Positions 33,163-41,348 of a DNA stretch of 45,779 nucleotides are shown here, one piece after another. The stretch comes from Sphingomonadales bacterium UBA656 (GTDB taxonomy: Bacteria > Pseudomonadota > Alphaproteobacteria > Sphingomonadales > Sphingomonadaceae), in assembly GCA_002299895.1 (NCBI GenBank), contig DBOC01000008.1, positions 177,879 through 223,657 on the forward strand, written 5' to 3'. Below the pieces are notes generated by a model. The model was not told the origin of the DNA, made no database searches, and worked only from the letters and a program-made list of their open reading frames with translations. The stretch's first letter is position 1; each line of letters begins with the position of its first letter. Position numbers and translations under genes: made by a program.

Positions 33163-34538
33163 TCAGCTATCGCTTTTGGTAAGCTAAGTTTGACCAATAG
33201 TCCGCCCATATCCTCGCTTTTTTCCAATGCTATAGCCCCGCCATAAATTTCGATGACGTCACGAACGATCGCGAGGCCCAGACCCGTACCTGGCTTGCCG
33301 GTATCCAACCGCGCACCGCGATCAAACAATCGCTCACGCTCGCCTTCAGGGATGCCTTGCCCATCATCCTCAATGGCTATTTCAACAAAATCACCTGCAT
33401 CCGATACGGTCACAAACACGCTGCCGCCCCCATATTTGGCGGCGTTTTCGATTAAGTTACCAATCATTTCATCGAGATCCTGCCGCTCTACCCGTGCGGC
33501 AATTGCCTTATCTCCGACCATATCGATTCGGGCATGCGCATATAAACGGCTGACCGCACGTTCGACCGATTCCAAACTGCCCCAGACCAGCGCACGGCTC
33601 TGGCTGTGACCCAATCGCCCAACGGCGCGGGCACGGGCCAAATGATGATCTACCTGACGCCGCATCGTTGTGGCTTCGCGGATCACAGTTTCCGATATAT
33701 CCGGGGCTTTCGCGGCCGCGCTATTCATGATGACTGTTAATGGCGTCTTCAGCGCATGCGCGAGGTTGCCCGCATGACGGCGCGATTCCTCCGCTTGTTT
33801 CTCATTATGGTCGAGCAAGGCGTTCAGTTCATTGACCATCGGCATCACTTCATCCGGCAAGGCATCGGTCACCCGGCTTTCCTTACCGCTACGCATCTGC
33901 GCAATAGCCATGCGCACCGCGCGCAATGGCCATAGACCATAAAATGTCTGTAACGCCGCCAAAATGATGAGGCCAAGTGCCAACAGAAGGAAGCTTGTCA
34001 CCAATACCGACCGCAATTCCTGGATCTGCCCATCAAGGCTATTGCGGCTTTGCGCGACCATGAATGTCCAAGTAACATCGGAATCCGGAAGTTTTATCGA
34101 TCGCTCTGCAATGCGCAGCGGCTCGTCAAGAAATTCATTGCTGTCGCGGAAATGGACAGCCTGGTCGCTGTGCCCAGCAGGCGGATTAAGCGCACGGTCC
34201 CACAATGAGCGAGAGGGAAATGGCGTCACGTCTTCACCCGTAATCTGCCAATAAAGTCCGCTGTTTGGCTCCAAAAACCGTTGGTCGCCCAATGGCCGGT
34301 TCATTCGGATTTCGCCATCAGGGCCGATTTCAGCCGAGGCAATCATCGCGGTCAGGACATATTCAAGCTGGGTATCAAAATTCTGCTCAACCGAATTGGT
34401 TAACACGCGGTCCAGCGCTGCCCCCCCGCCAATAAGCAAAATCGTAATCCAAGCCGCCGCCGTCAGGATCATCCGACGGGTCAGCGATCCTGTACTTTGG
34501 AGTTGGCTGCGCCATGTTGGCTGCTTTGGTAAGGACAT
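33159..34538 (-). CDS. Sensor histidine kinase (PhoQ/QseC-like)
   Basis: This 459-residue membrane kinase has two membrane helices (about residues 23-45 and 178-200) with a periplasmic sensor domain of some 130 residues between them. A HAMP region follows, then the dimerisation domain with phospho-acceptor H261 in NLAHALKTPLTVI. The ATP-binding part has NLIENAAKYGGG, EDDGQGIPEGER and GTGLGLAIVRDVIEIYGG. It pairs with the response regulator upstream at 34555-35220, 16 bases away, forming a single transcription unit. The signal sensed is unknown; acidic patches in the sensor would fit cations or low magnesium, but that is a guess. Confidence 0.95.
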   Translation of the reverse strand: MSLPKQPTWRSQLQSTGSLTRRMILTAAAWITILLIGGGAALDRVLTNSVEQNFDTQLEYVLTAMIASAEIGPDGEIRMNRPLGDQRFLEPNSGLYWQITGEDVTPFPSRSLWDRALNPPAGHSDQAVHFRDSNEFLDEPLRIAERSIKLPDSDVTWTFMVAQSRNSLDGQIQELRSVLVTSFLLLALGLIILAALQTFYGLWPLRAVRMAIAQMRSGKESRVTDALPDEVMPMVNELNALLDHNEKQAEESRRHAGNLAHALKTPLTVIMNSAAAKAPDISETVIREATTMRRQVDHHLARARAVGRLGHSQSRALVWGSLESVERAVSRLYAHARIDMVGDKAIAARVERQDLDEMIGNLIENAAKYGGGSVFVTVSDAGDFVEIAIEDDGQGIPEGERERLFDRGARLDTGKPGTGLGLAIVRDVIEIYGGAIALEKSEDMGGLLVKLSLPKAIAD

Positions 34539-34554
34539 AATATCGACTGGCGCC

Positions 34555-35220
34555 TTAGCTCAACGGTTCCTCGAGGCTGTATCCAAGGCCCCTAATCGTC
34601 GAAATCACGTTCTGCCCCAGTTTCTTGCGGATACGAGTAACGAAAACCTCAATGGTGTTAGAGTCGCGATCGAAATCCTGATCATAAATATGTTCGATCA
34701 GTTCCGTGCGCGAGACAACCTTGCCTTTGTGGTGCATCAGGTACGACAGCAGCTTATACTCTTGCGCCGTCAGCTTCACAGGTTGACCATCAAGCGTCAC
34801 GCGGCCCGAACGCGTATCCAACCGAACGTCGCCAACGGTCAACTCGCTAGACGCGTTGCCCGACGCGCGGCGGATAAGCGCGCGCAAACGCGCAATCAAT
34901 TCTTCGGTCTGAAACGGTTTGGCGAGATAATCGTCGGCGCCCGCATCAAGCCCAGCGACCTTGTCCGACCAGCTATCTCGCGCCGTCAGCACCAACACGG
35001 GAAACTTCCTGCCTTCTTTGCGCCAGCGGTCAAGAACGGTCAGCCCGTCCATTTCAGGTAATCCCAGATCAAGAATGACGGCGTCATAATTTTCGTTGGA
35101 GCCCATATAATGGCCATCTTCACCATCAACCGAGAGGTCAACAGCATAGCCAGCGCCTTCCAGCGTTGACTTGAGCTGCTTGCCCAAATTGGGTTCGTCT
35201 TCCACGATCAATATGCGCAT
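34555..35220 (-). CDS. OmpR/PhoP-family response regulator
   Basis: This 221-residue regulator has a complete receiver: acidic pair E7/D8, phospho-acceptor D51 in VILDLGLPEMDGL, T79 and K101 in DDYLAKPF. The winged-helix output domain contains TAQEYKLLSYLMHHKGKVVS and SNTIEVFVTRIRKKLGQN. It is cotranscribed with the histidine kinase and preceded by a PepSY-like gene, an arrangement common in this type of regulatory system. In contrast to the regulator at the start of the window, all canonical receiver residues are present. Confidence 0.96.
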   Translation of the reverse strand: MRILIVEDEPNLGKQLKSTLEGAGYAVDLSVDGEDGHYMGSNENYDAVILDLGLPEMDGLTVLDRWRKEGRKFPVLVLTARDSWSDKVAGLDAGADDYLAKPFQTEELIARLRALIRRASGNASSELTVGDVRLDTRSGRVTLDGQPVKLTAQEYKLLSYLMHHKGKVVSRTELIEHIYDQDFDRDSNTIEVFVTRIRKKLGQNVISTIRGLGYSLEEPLS

Positions 35221-35289
35221 GCCGTTCCCTTATATTGTCATTAATTGTATCGATATGTGGCTAGCAGATTTATGTGCTGTCACAAAATT

Positions 35290-35589
35290 CTATCCGCGTT
35301 GCCGCAATACGCTTCCCGTCCGTCCATCCACATCGACGAAGATGACGCGGTCACGATCAATGAATTTCAACCGATAGACTTGAGCGGTTGGGTCATATTC
35401 AGGACCCAAATATTGCATCCCGCGCATGCGCGGCACAATATTTGCCTCAATCTCGCGCAAGGATTTGACCTTGCCGGCTCTCATATCCTGCCGCGCATCA
35501 TTCTGCTCACCCCGGCGCGGATCGGCCGCAGCGGGACTAAGCAAAGCGATGCTTACAAGCGCAGAGATAAGAACAAACCGGTGTAACAT
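35290..35589 (-). CDS. PepSY-like secreted small protein
   Basis: This 99-residue protein has a signal peptide (1-22, LISALVSIALLSPAAAD) followed by a short domain: KVKSLREIEANIVPRMRGMQ, then YRLKFIDRDRVIFVDVDGRTG, the PepSY beta-hairpin ending. Such proteins are periplasmic and often belong to two-component operons, where they may tune the sensor. Upstream of the ATG stands GGACAGGG. It precedes the response regulator by 69 bases on the same strand, so it is probably the first gene of this operon. Confidence 0.85.
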   Translation of the reverse strand: MLHRFVLISALVSIALLSPAAADPRRGEQNDARQDMRAGKVKSLREIEANIVPRMRGMQYLGPEYDPTAQVYRLKFIDRDRVIFVDVDGRTGSVLRQRG

Positions 35590-35669
35590 CCCTGTCCTCT
35601 AAGCGTGCAGCATTGAACGCACAATGAATAGGGAAGTGCAATTTTGCGTCGTTGGATGCCGCAGATCCA

Positions 35670-36386
35670 TTATTTCACCATTTCAAAGGTGAAGGACATG
35701 CTCGCCGCAACGCTGAGCTCACCCGGCGAGATCGGCGTTGTTTTCCCAGCCACTGCGTCCATTGAACGTGCAACCATTGGCACTGGCAAATAGCCGCGCC
35801 CCTGATCATTTTCTGTGACGCGCAATATGCGCACATCCGTATAACCCGCCTTGCGTGCCAAGCTGCGCGCACGGGTCATAGCAGTAGCCCACACCTTATC
35901 CCGGGCGGCTTCCTGAAAACTGCTATCGTCGTCGATGCCAAATGTTGGCCCATTGAAATTTGTCACGCCATCGACCGCAAGCGCATCAAGGAACGCGCTA
36001 AGCTCCTTCAAATCGCGTAACTTGGCATTAACCATGTTTGATGCCTCATAGCCTTTGAAAATCTGCTGCCCGTCACGATAGTCAAATTGCTGGTTCAAAC
36101 TAATTTGTGTGGTTTGGATATCCCGATCAGCAATGCCAAGTTTCTTCAGCCGCGCAACTACGGACGCCATCTGCACATTATTGGCGCGCACGGCGGCGCT
36201 TGCCGTTGGCGCCAGTGTTTGAACACCGGTCAAAAATGTGGCGATATCTGGAGGGGTTTCAACCGTTTCTGCGATTGTCAGGTCAATCACCGGATTGGTG
36301 GAGGTAACATGGACCTCCGTTGCCATCGTGCTGCTGGACATCATCACGCTAGTTGCCAAAAATGCTGCAAAAATCAATTTACGCAT
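35670..36386 (-). CDS. SIMPL-domain (DUF541) periplasmic protein
   Basis: This 238-residue protein has a signal peptide (about 1-22, ending STMATE). The SIMPL/DUF541 domain is recognised by the helix ASVVARLKKLGIADRDIQTT followed by ISLNQQFDYRDGQQIFKGYEASN and the C-terminal ARSLARKAGYTDVRILRVTE. Family members lie in the periplasm and are linked loosely to oxidative or envelope stress; the molecular role is unclear. GGGAG precedes the ATG. The nearest same-strand neighbour upstream is a D-amino-acid aminotransferase, 27 bases away, so they may be cotranscribed. Confidence 0.9.
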   Translation of the reverse strand: MRKLIFAAFLATSVMMSSSTMATEVHVTSTNPVIDLTIAETVETPPDIATFLTGVQTLAPTASAAVRANNVQMASVVARLKKLGIADRDIQTTQISLNQQFDYRDGQQIFKGYEASNMVNAKLRDLKELSAFLDALAVDGVTNFNGPTFGIDDDSSFQEAARDKVWATAMTRARSLARKAGYTDVRILRVTENDQGRGYLPVPMVARSMDAVAGKTTPISPGELSVAASMSFTFEMVK

Positions 36387-36413
36387 GTCAAACTCCCGTT
36401 TTATGCCAAGAGC

Positions 36414-37262
36414 TTAGATTGCTGTTTGGCGTGCCCAATCAATATAGGCACGGCGAAGCTGAACGGTTGCCGAACCGGGTTGGCCATTTCCGATAATTTG
36501 CTCATTAATCTGCACAACTGGCATCACAAAACCTGAGGCGGACGACACAAAGGCTTCGGCAGCTTGCTCTGCCTCGCGAATGGAAAAAGGCCGCTCTTCT
36601 ATGCGTTGTGCGACAAGTGGAAGCACGGAGGCGCGGGTAATGCCGTGTAAAATGTCGCGATTAAGAGGGTGCGTAACCAGAACCCCATCATGGGTGATGA
36701 TATGTGCATTTTGCGCGCTGCCTTCGGTGATCCAGCCATTGCGTTCCATCCACGCATCGTCGGCACCGCGCGCAATCGCCTCGTTCTTCATCATGGAGGC
36801 ATATAGCAGCTGCGTCGTTTTAATATCTGCCCTGCCCCAACGCAGATCCGGCATTGTGATCACCCGGCTTCCGCGCTGTGCCAATGGGTTATCCACGAGT
36901 GCGCGGGATTGGGTAAAGGCAAGGACCGTGGGATGCGTGTCGGCGGCAGGAAATACAAAGTCGCGGTCTTCGGGTGCCCCGCGTGTAACCTGCCAATAGA
37001 TCATGCCTTCTTCGAGGTTATTGCGGGCAACAAGTTCGCGGCAAATTGCAAGCCATCCATCCGCATCTGGCGCGCCGTTTATGCCGATTTCACCAAGCGA
37101 GCGCGCAAGGCGTTGCACATGGCCACCGAAATCGACGAGCTTGCCGTCCAATACAGACACGACCTCGTACACAGCATCGGAGAACAGAAAGCCTCGGTCA
37201 AATACCGACACTTTGCCTTCGGTTTCAGCTGTGTAATTTCCGTTCAAATATATTGTGCGCAT
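36414..37262 (-). CDS. dat: D-amino-acid aminotransferase (class IV PLP enzyme)
   Basis: This 282-residue fold-type IV aminotransferase probably interconverts D-alanine and D-glutamate for peptidoglycan. The PLP lysine is K148 in GRADIKTTQLLY, placed as in the Bacillus enzyme. VSVFDRGFLFSDAVYEVVSV near 18 and GWITEGSAQNAHIITHDGVL near 177 are family blocks. A branched-chain or aminodeoxychorismate lyase activity is less likely but cannot be excluded from sequence alone. No strong ribosome-binding site is seen before the ATG at 37262. Confidence 0.88.
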   Translation of the reverse strand: MRTIYLNGNYTAETEGKVSVFDRGFLFSDAVYEVVSVLDGKLVDFGGHVQRLARSLGEIGINGAPDADGWLAICRELVARNNLEEGMIYWQVTRGAPEDRDFVFPAADTHPTVLAFTQSRALVDNPLAQRGSRVITMPDLRWGRADIKTTQLLYASMMKNEAIARGADDAWMERNGWITEGSAQNAHIITHDGVLVTHPLNRDILHGITRASVLPLVAQRIEERPFSIREAEQAAEAFVSSASGFVMPVVQINEQIIGNGQPGSATVQLRRAYIDWARQTAI

Positions 37263-37397
37263 AAAAGGGCTTTGCTTGAAGCTTCACTCGGCGTCAACAT
37301 CCACATCGTCATGCCCGGAAAAGCATGCATGACAAAAGACGACGGATCGACAATCTGGCTTGCCCCTGCTCTTTCTACCTCCTATCCGCCAGCCCAT

Positions 37398-39200
37398 ATG
37401 TCGCAACCTCCAATCTTCGCCTTCGAAAATCTCGCGCTCCAACAAGGCGGTGGCTGGCTGTTTCAAGATATTGATTTGTTTATCGGCGCGCGCGACCGGT
37501 TGGCGCTGATCGGCCGCAATGGAGCTGGCAAAACGACACTGATGAAGCTGGTGGCCGGAACCGTCGAAGCAGACAAGGGCAATCGCGTCGTCGTGCCGGG
37601 CACGAACATCGTGATGCTCGAACAAGACCCCGACGTCAGCGCCTTTGACCGGCTCGTCGATTTTGCCATTCATGGTGCAAAAGGTCCGCCCGAATATGCG
37701 GTGCGGGCGATTGCCGACCAATTGGGCATTAATCTGGACCGTGAGGCGAAAACCGCAAGCGGTGGTGAGAAACGCCGCGCCGCCATCTGTCGCGCGCTGG
37801 CAAGTGAGCCTGACCTCTTGCTTCTGGACGAGCCGACCAACCATTTGGACCTTGCTGCGATTGAGTGGCTGGAGGATTGGCTGACGCGCTATCGCGGAGC
37901 ATTTATGGTAATCAGCCATGACCGGACATTTTTGACGCGGCTAACGCGGCAGACATTCTGGCTGGATCGCGGACTGCTGCGCCGCAATGAAATCGGTTTT
38001 GGCGGTTATGACGCATGGACCGAGCGCGTCTATGCCGAGGATGCGCGCAACGCAGACCGCCTAGATGCCAAGTTAAAAATTGAGGCACATTGGCTGGAGC
38101 GCGGCGTCACCGCTCGGCGCAAGCGCAACCAAGGCCGGTTGGCAAAGCTATGGGAAATGCGCGCCGCGCGGGCCGCGATGATTGGCCCGCAAGGGACGGC
38201 TAAGCTTGCTGCTGCCAGCGACGACAGCAAAACTAAAACGGTAATCAATGCGGAGAATGTCGGCAAAAGTTTTGGCGACCGGACGATCATTAAGGATTTC
38301 ACGCTGCGCATTCAACGCGGCGACCGCATTGGCATTGTCGGCGCAAATGGCACGGGCAAAACAACGCTTATCCGCATGCTGACGGGCGAGACCGAACCCG
38401 ACACGGGTAGCATCACCTTGTCCCCTACGCTGACGGGCATCGTCATTGATCAGCAACGCAAATTGCTCACGCCTGAAAAACGCGTGCGTGATGTACTGGC
38501 TGATGGCAGCGACTGGATTGATGTACGCGGTGTGCGCAAACATGTGCAGGGTTATCTGAAGGAATTTCTGTTCGATCCGGCATTGATTGAGGCGCGGATC
38601 GGCTCCTTATCGGGCGGTGAGCAATCGCGCATTCTGCTCGCCCGCGAATTTGCGCGTGAGGCCAATTTGCTGGTGCTGGACGAACCCACCAACGACCTTG
38701 ATTTGGAAACATTGGACCTACTGCAAGAGGTTATTGCCGATTATGACGGCACGGTTTTGATCGTTAGCCATGACCGCGATTTTCTCGACCGTACTGTCAA
38801 TTTGACGCTTGGTTTGGATGGTTCAGGCCATGTCGATATCATCGCCGGCGGATATGCCGATTGGGAAGAAAAACGCGACAAGCGAGACAAGCCAACCGCT
38901 AAGAAAACCGAAAAAACCGTTTTGGCAGAGCCCGCCTCTGCAGCCCCATCAATGCCCAAGAAGGTCAAGCTAAGCTACAAAGACCAGCGTGACTATGATC
39001 TCCTGCCCAAGCGCATCGCAGAAATCGATGCCGAAATTGCGGCAGCAGAACAGGAAATGAGCGACCCGGCTTTATACACACAAAAGCCTGCACGCTTTGC
39101 CGAACTGACCAGCAAAACCGAAAGCCTGCGCGCCGAAAAGGATGCCGCCGAAGAACGCTGGTTAGAATTGGCGATGATGGTCGAAGATTCCGGTTCCTAG
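37398..39200 (+). CDS. uup: ABC-F family ATPase, Uup-like
   Basis: This 600-residue protein has two ATPase domains and no membrane part, as in the ABC-F group acting on ribosomes. The first domain has GRNGAGKTT, SGGEKRR and LLLDEPTNHLD; the second has GANGTGKTT, SGGEQSR and LVLDEPTNDLD. The linker is charged (RGVTARRKRNQGRLAKLWEM). The C-terminus is a coiled coil of about 70 residues (IAEIDAEIAAAEQEMSDPA), as in Uup. The frame is open upstream to 36909, but ATG 37398 gives the normal N-terminus MSQPPIFAFENLAL. Its stop overlaps the convergent DUF6456 stop (CTAG). Confidence 0.93.
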   Translation: MSQPPIFAFENLALQQGGGWLFQDIDLFIGARDRLALIGRNGAGKTTLMKLVAGTVEADKGNRVVVPGTNIVMLEQDPDVSAFDRLVDFAIHGAKGPPEYAVRAIADQLGINLDREAKTASGGEKRRAAICRALASEPDLLLLDEPTNHLDLAAIEWLEDWLTRYRGAFMVISHDRTFLTRLTRQTFWLDRGLLRRNEIGFGGYDAWTERVYAEDARNADRLDAKLKIEAHWLERGVTARRKRNQGRLAKLWEMRAARAAMIGPQGTAKLAAASDDSKTKTVINAENVGKSFGDRTIIKDFTLRIQRGDRIGIVGANGTGKTTLIRMLTGETEPDTGSITLSPTLTGIVIDQQRKLLTPEKRVRDVLADGSDWIDVRGVRKHVQGYLKEFLFDPALIEARIGSLSGGEQSRILLAREFAREANLLVLDEPTNDLDLETLDLLQEVIADYDGTVLIVSHDRDFLDRTVNLTLGLDGSGHVDIIAGGYADWEEKRDKRDKPTAKKTEKTVLAEPASAAPSMPKKVKLSYKDQRDYDLLPKRIAEIDAEIAAAEQEMSDPALYTQKPARFAELTSKTESLRAEKDAAEERWLELAMMVEDSGS

Positions 39201-39694
39201 CTGGGAATGCGGTAGAAAGCCGCAAGCCGATCTAGTGCGATTTTGAGCACGAGCTTACCTGACCGCACGGGCCATGACATCTCGCGCTCCGCAATGGGCA
39301 CGCTTTCACCAACGCAGATGACGCGCCATGCAATATCCGACAAATCGGGCCCAAGCGCGATCAGCGCGCTGTCAAAGCGGTGTTTGGCTTGCATCATTCG
39401 TTCCGTGCGGTTCAGCGCCGTTGGTGCACCGCGTTTTCGACGACTGCGCGGAATATTTTCCCACATCATGGTGATATGAGGCCCCAGAGCGGCAGATTCA
39501 TAATCCCCGCGTAACGTCTCACCTGCCAACATTTGTCGGTTCGTCAAATGGCCGCGCGCGTGCAGCCAGGACAAAGGCGATTCCGATAGATTAATCGTCA
39601 CTGTGCGCTGGGTACCGGGGCTTTCGGCGTGCGGATGTTCAACCAGCATCCGTGGGTCGTAGTGTTTTCGGTTCGAATGTGATTTGGCGGGCAT
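39197..39694 (-). CDS. DUF6456-domain protein (GafZ/GafA C-terminal-like)
   Basis: This 165-residue protein carries a DUF6456 domain, seen from ESPLSWLHARGHLTNRQMLA, AGETLRGDYESAALGP, the GAPTALN stretch, FDSALIALGPDLSDI and finally EMSWPVRSGKLVLKIALDRL. As I recall, this domain is found in alphaproteobacterial activators of gene transfer agents such as GafA/GafZ; that cannot be confirmed here. AAAGGAG lies seven bases before the ATG at 39694, which is preferred to the TTG at 39700. The first 30 residues are basic. It is divergent from the XRE gene, sharing an 88-base intergenic region that carries an operator-like 12-mer. Confidence 0.85.
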   Translation of the reverse strand: MPAKSHSNRKHYDPRMLVEHPHAESPGTQRTVTINLSESPLSWLHARGHLTNRQMLAGETLRGDYESAALGPHITMMWENIPRSRRKRGAPTALNRTERMMQAKHRFDSALIALGPDLSDIAWRVICVGESVPIAEREMSWPVRSGKLVLKIALDRLAAFYRIPS

Positions 39695-39757
39695 CGTCAA
39701 TCTCCTTTGATTGTTCGAATCACCCTTGCCATGTGGTAAATATCGTAGGAAAGAAAA

Positions 39758-39769
39758 AACCTATTTGGT
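39758..39769. promoter_or_regulatory. Operator-like 12-mer before the XRE gene
   Basis: AACCTATTTGGT lies 13 bases before the XRE start, between it and the divergent DUF6456 gene. The same 12 bases recur at 43682-43693 upstream of the endolysin. The inner arms ACC/GGT are symmetrical around TATTT; the outer arms are weaker here (AAAAACC, GGTAATG). Autoregulation by the XRE protein is inferred. Confidence 0.6.
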
Positions 39770-39782
39770 AATGAGGTGCGCA

Positions 39783-40352
39783 ATGCAAAGTCGAATTCGC
39801 GATGTTCGAAAGGCCAAGGGCCTAACGCTTGCCGATGTGGCCGAACGCTGCAATCCACCCACAACGGCACAAACCATCGGCCGCCTCGAAACCGGCATGC
39901 GCGTGTTGTCGCTCATCTGGATCAACCGCATTGCGGATGCTCTGGGCGTGGATTCGAGTGATCTTGTTGCCCTGCCTGACCAACAATTTCTGCCCGTCGC
40001 GGCTGTACTGCATGAGGACGGGACCCATGCGCCGACAAAGGCGGAGCGTATCATGGTTCCCAATATCGGTGGTAGCATGGTCGGGCTTCGGATTGCCGCG
40101 GCAATGGGGGAGTATCGGCGCGGTGATGAATTATGGCTTGAGCAGCTTCAGCCGGATGATTTCACCTCTGCGCTGAATTTGGACGTGCTTGTGCCGAGAC
40201 CCGGCGGGCGGTTCATCTTTGGTCGCTTGCTTGGCCGGGATGCAGGCAAGCTGCACCTTCTGCCTTTGGAGGCTGGCGCACGTCAGCAGGTCGTGACCGA
40301 CCCAGCCTGGATTGCCAAAGCCGTGCGGCTTGTCCGTAAGTTAAAGCGTTAA
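39783..40352 (+). CDS. XRE-family transcriptional regulator
   Basis: This 189-residue regulator has an N-terminal helix-turn-helix (MQSRIRDVRKAKGLTLADVA, then TAQTIGRLETGMRVLS, INRIADALGVDSSDL, residues 1-60). The second half (LPVAAVLHEDGT, MVGLRIAAAMGEYRRGDELW, GGRFIFGRLLGRDAGKLHLL) resembles an S24/LexA-like sensory domain, but no Ser-Lys protease pair is obvious. ATG 39783 is preceded by GAGGTG; an upstream ATG at 39771 is also in frame. The arrangement, divergent from DUF6456, and the matching operator before the phage-type lysis genes suggest a repressor of that set. Its stop overlaps the secF stop (TTAA). Confidence 0.88.
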   Translation: MQSRIRDVRKAKGLTLADVAERCNPPTTAQTIGRLETGMRVLSLIWINRIADALGVDSSDLVALPDQQFLPVAAVLHEDGTHAPTKAERIMVPNIGGSMVGLRIAAAMGEYRRGDELWLEQLQPDDFTSALNLDVLVPRPGGRFIFGRLLGRDAGKLHLLPLEAGARQQVVTDPAWIAKAVRLVRKLKR

Positions 40353-41338
40353 GGCTGCGCGCCGAAGTCTGCGCCTATCCGCTCCGCTTTCGATCCTGTG
40401 CCTTCATCGGTCGGGACGAAGCTATGTGACCCAACCTTGAGCCAAATCAGGATCGGTGCCGCTTGATAGATGGACGAGTAAGTGCCGACGACAATACCAA
40501 AAGCCATTGCCATACTGAAGCCAAAGATGACGTCAGGTCCAAACAGCACCAGCACGATCAGCGGTAGCGAAATCGAAACGCTGGTCATCACCGTGCGCGA
40601 CAAGGTTTCATTGACCGAGAGATTCAACAGCGATGCCATTTCCATTTTGCGGAATTTCATGAGATTCTCGCGAATACGGTCATACACAACAACAGTGTCG
40701 TTCAGCGAATATCCAATGATCGTCAGCAAGGCGGCAATGATGTTGAGGTCAAACTCCCATCCAGTGATAGCGAACAGTCCAAATGTGAGCGTTACGTCGT
40801 GAAGAAGCGACCATATAGCCCCAACACCGAACTGCCATTCGAACCGGAACCAAATATAAATTGAAACGCCGGCCATAGCCGCAAGCAAGGCGAGAATACC
40901 CTTGCTGAACAATTCTTCCGACACCTTGCCAGACACGGAATCCACGCCGTCAATCCGAACATCTGGGTGGTCAGCCTTCAACTTGCTCGTAATTTTTTCT
41001 GCCATCGCATTGGCGAGTTCGGGATTTTTGTCCGCGCCTTCGGGCAGTTTCATGCGGATCGAAACCTGATTTTCTGCGCCAAAACGCTGAATTGTCGGAT
41101 CGCCATAGCCAAGACCGCCGACCGTTTCGCGCAGTTCGGCCACGGGCGCTGTAGCGCTTTGTGTGAACGTCGCACGGATCATCTGGCCGCCAATGAAGTC
41201 GACGCCAAAATTGAGCCCCTTGGTCGCAACCAAACCCACCGATGCAGCCATCAGAAGCAGGCTGATCGCAAAGGCCCATCCACGCCATTTGAGAAAATCA
41301 ATATTTGTATCGTCAGGAACGACTTTGAGCAGTTTCAT
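40349..41338 (-). CDS. secF: Protein translocase subunit SecF
   Basis: This 329-residue inner-membrane protein works with SecD to use the proton gradient in the late steps of export through SecYEG. It begins with a short cytoplasmic part and a first membrane helix (WAFAISLLLMAASVGLVATK), then GVDFIGGQMIRATF, the periplasmic domain and five C-terminal helices. Conserved stretches are LNIIAALLTIIGYSLNDTVV, VYDRIRENL, and NETLSRTVMTSVSISLPLIV. GAGGAT precedes the ATG. It follows secD by 10 bases and closes the yajC-secD-secF operon. Confidence 0.96.
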   Translation of the reverse strand: MKLLKVVPDDTNIDFLKWRGWAFAISLLLMAASVGLVATKGLNFGVDFIGGQMIRATFTQSATAPVAELRETVGGLGYGDPTIQRFGAENQVSIRMKLPEGADKNPELANAMAEKITSKLKADHPDVRIDGVDSVSGKVSEELFSKGILALLAAMAGVSIYIWFRFEWQFGVGAIWSLLHDVTLTFGLFAITGWEFDLNIIAALLTIIGYSLNDTVVVYDRIRENLMKFRKMEMASLLNLSVNETLSRTVMTSVSISLPLIVLVLFGPDVIFGFSMAMAFGIVVGTYSSIYQAAPILIWLKVGSHSFVPTDEGTGSKAERIGADFGAQP

Positions 41339-41348
41339 ATCAATATCC

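Noticed and set aside
36909..37397. An N-terminal extension of the ABC-F protein by 163 codons
   Set aside because: It runs antisense to the aminotransferase start and has no ABC-F resemblance; ATG 37398 gives the usual family start.
39725..39745. A possible second operator (GCCATGTGGTAA) before the XRE gene
   Set aside because: The spacing of the CC/GG arms is four and not five bases and the similarity is weak; not strong enough to list.
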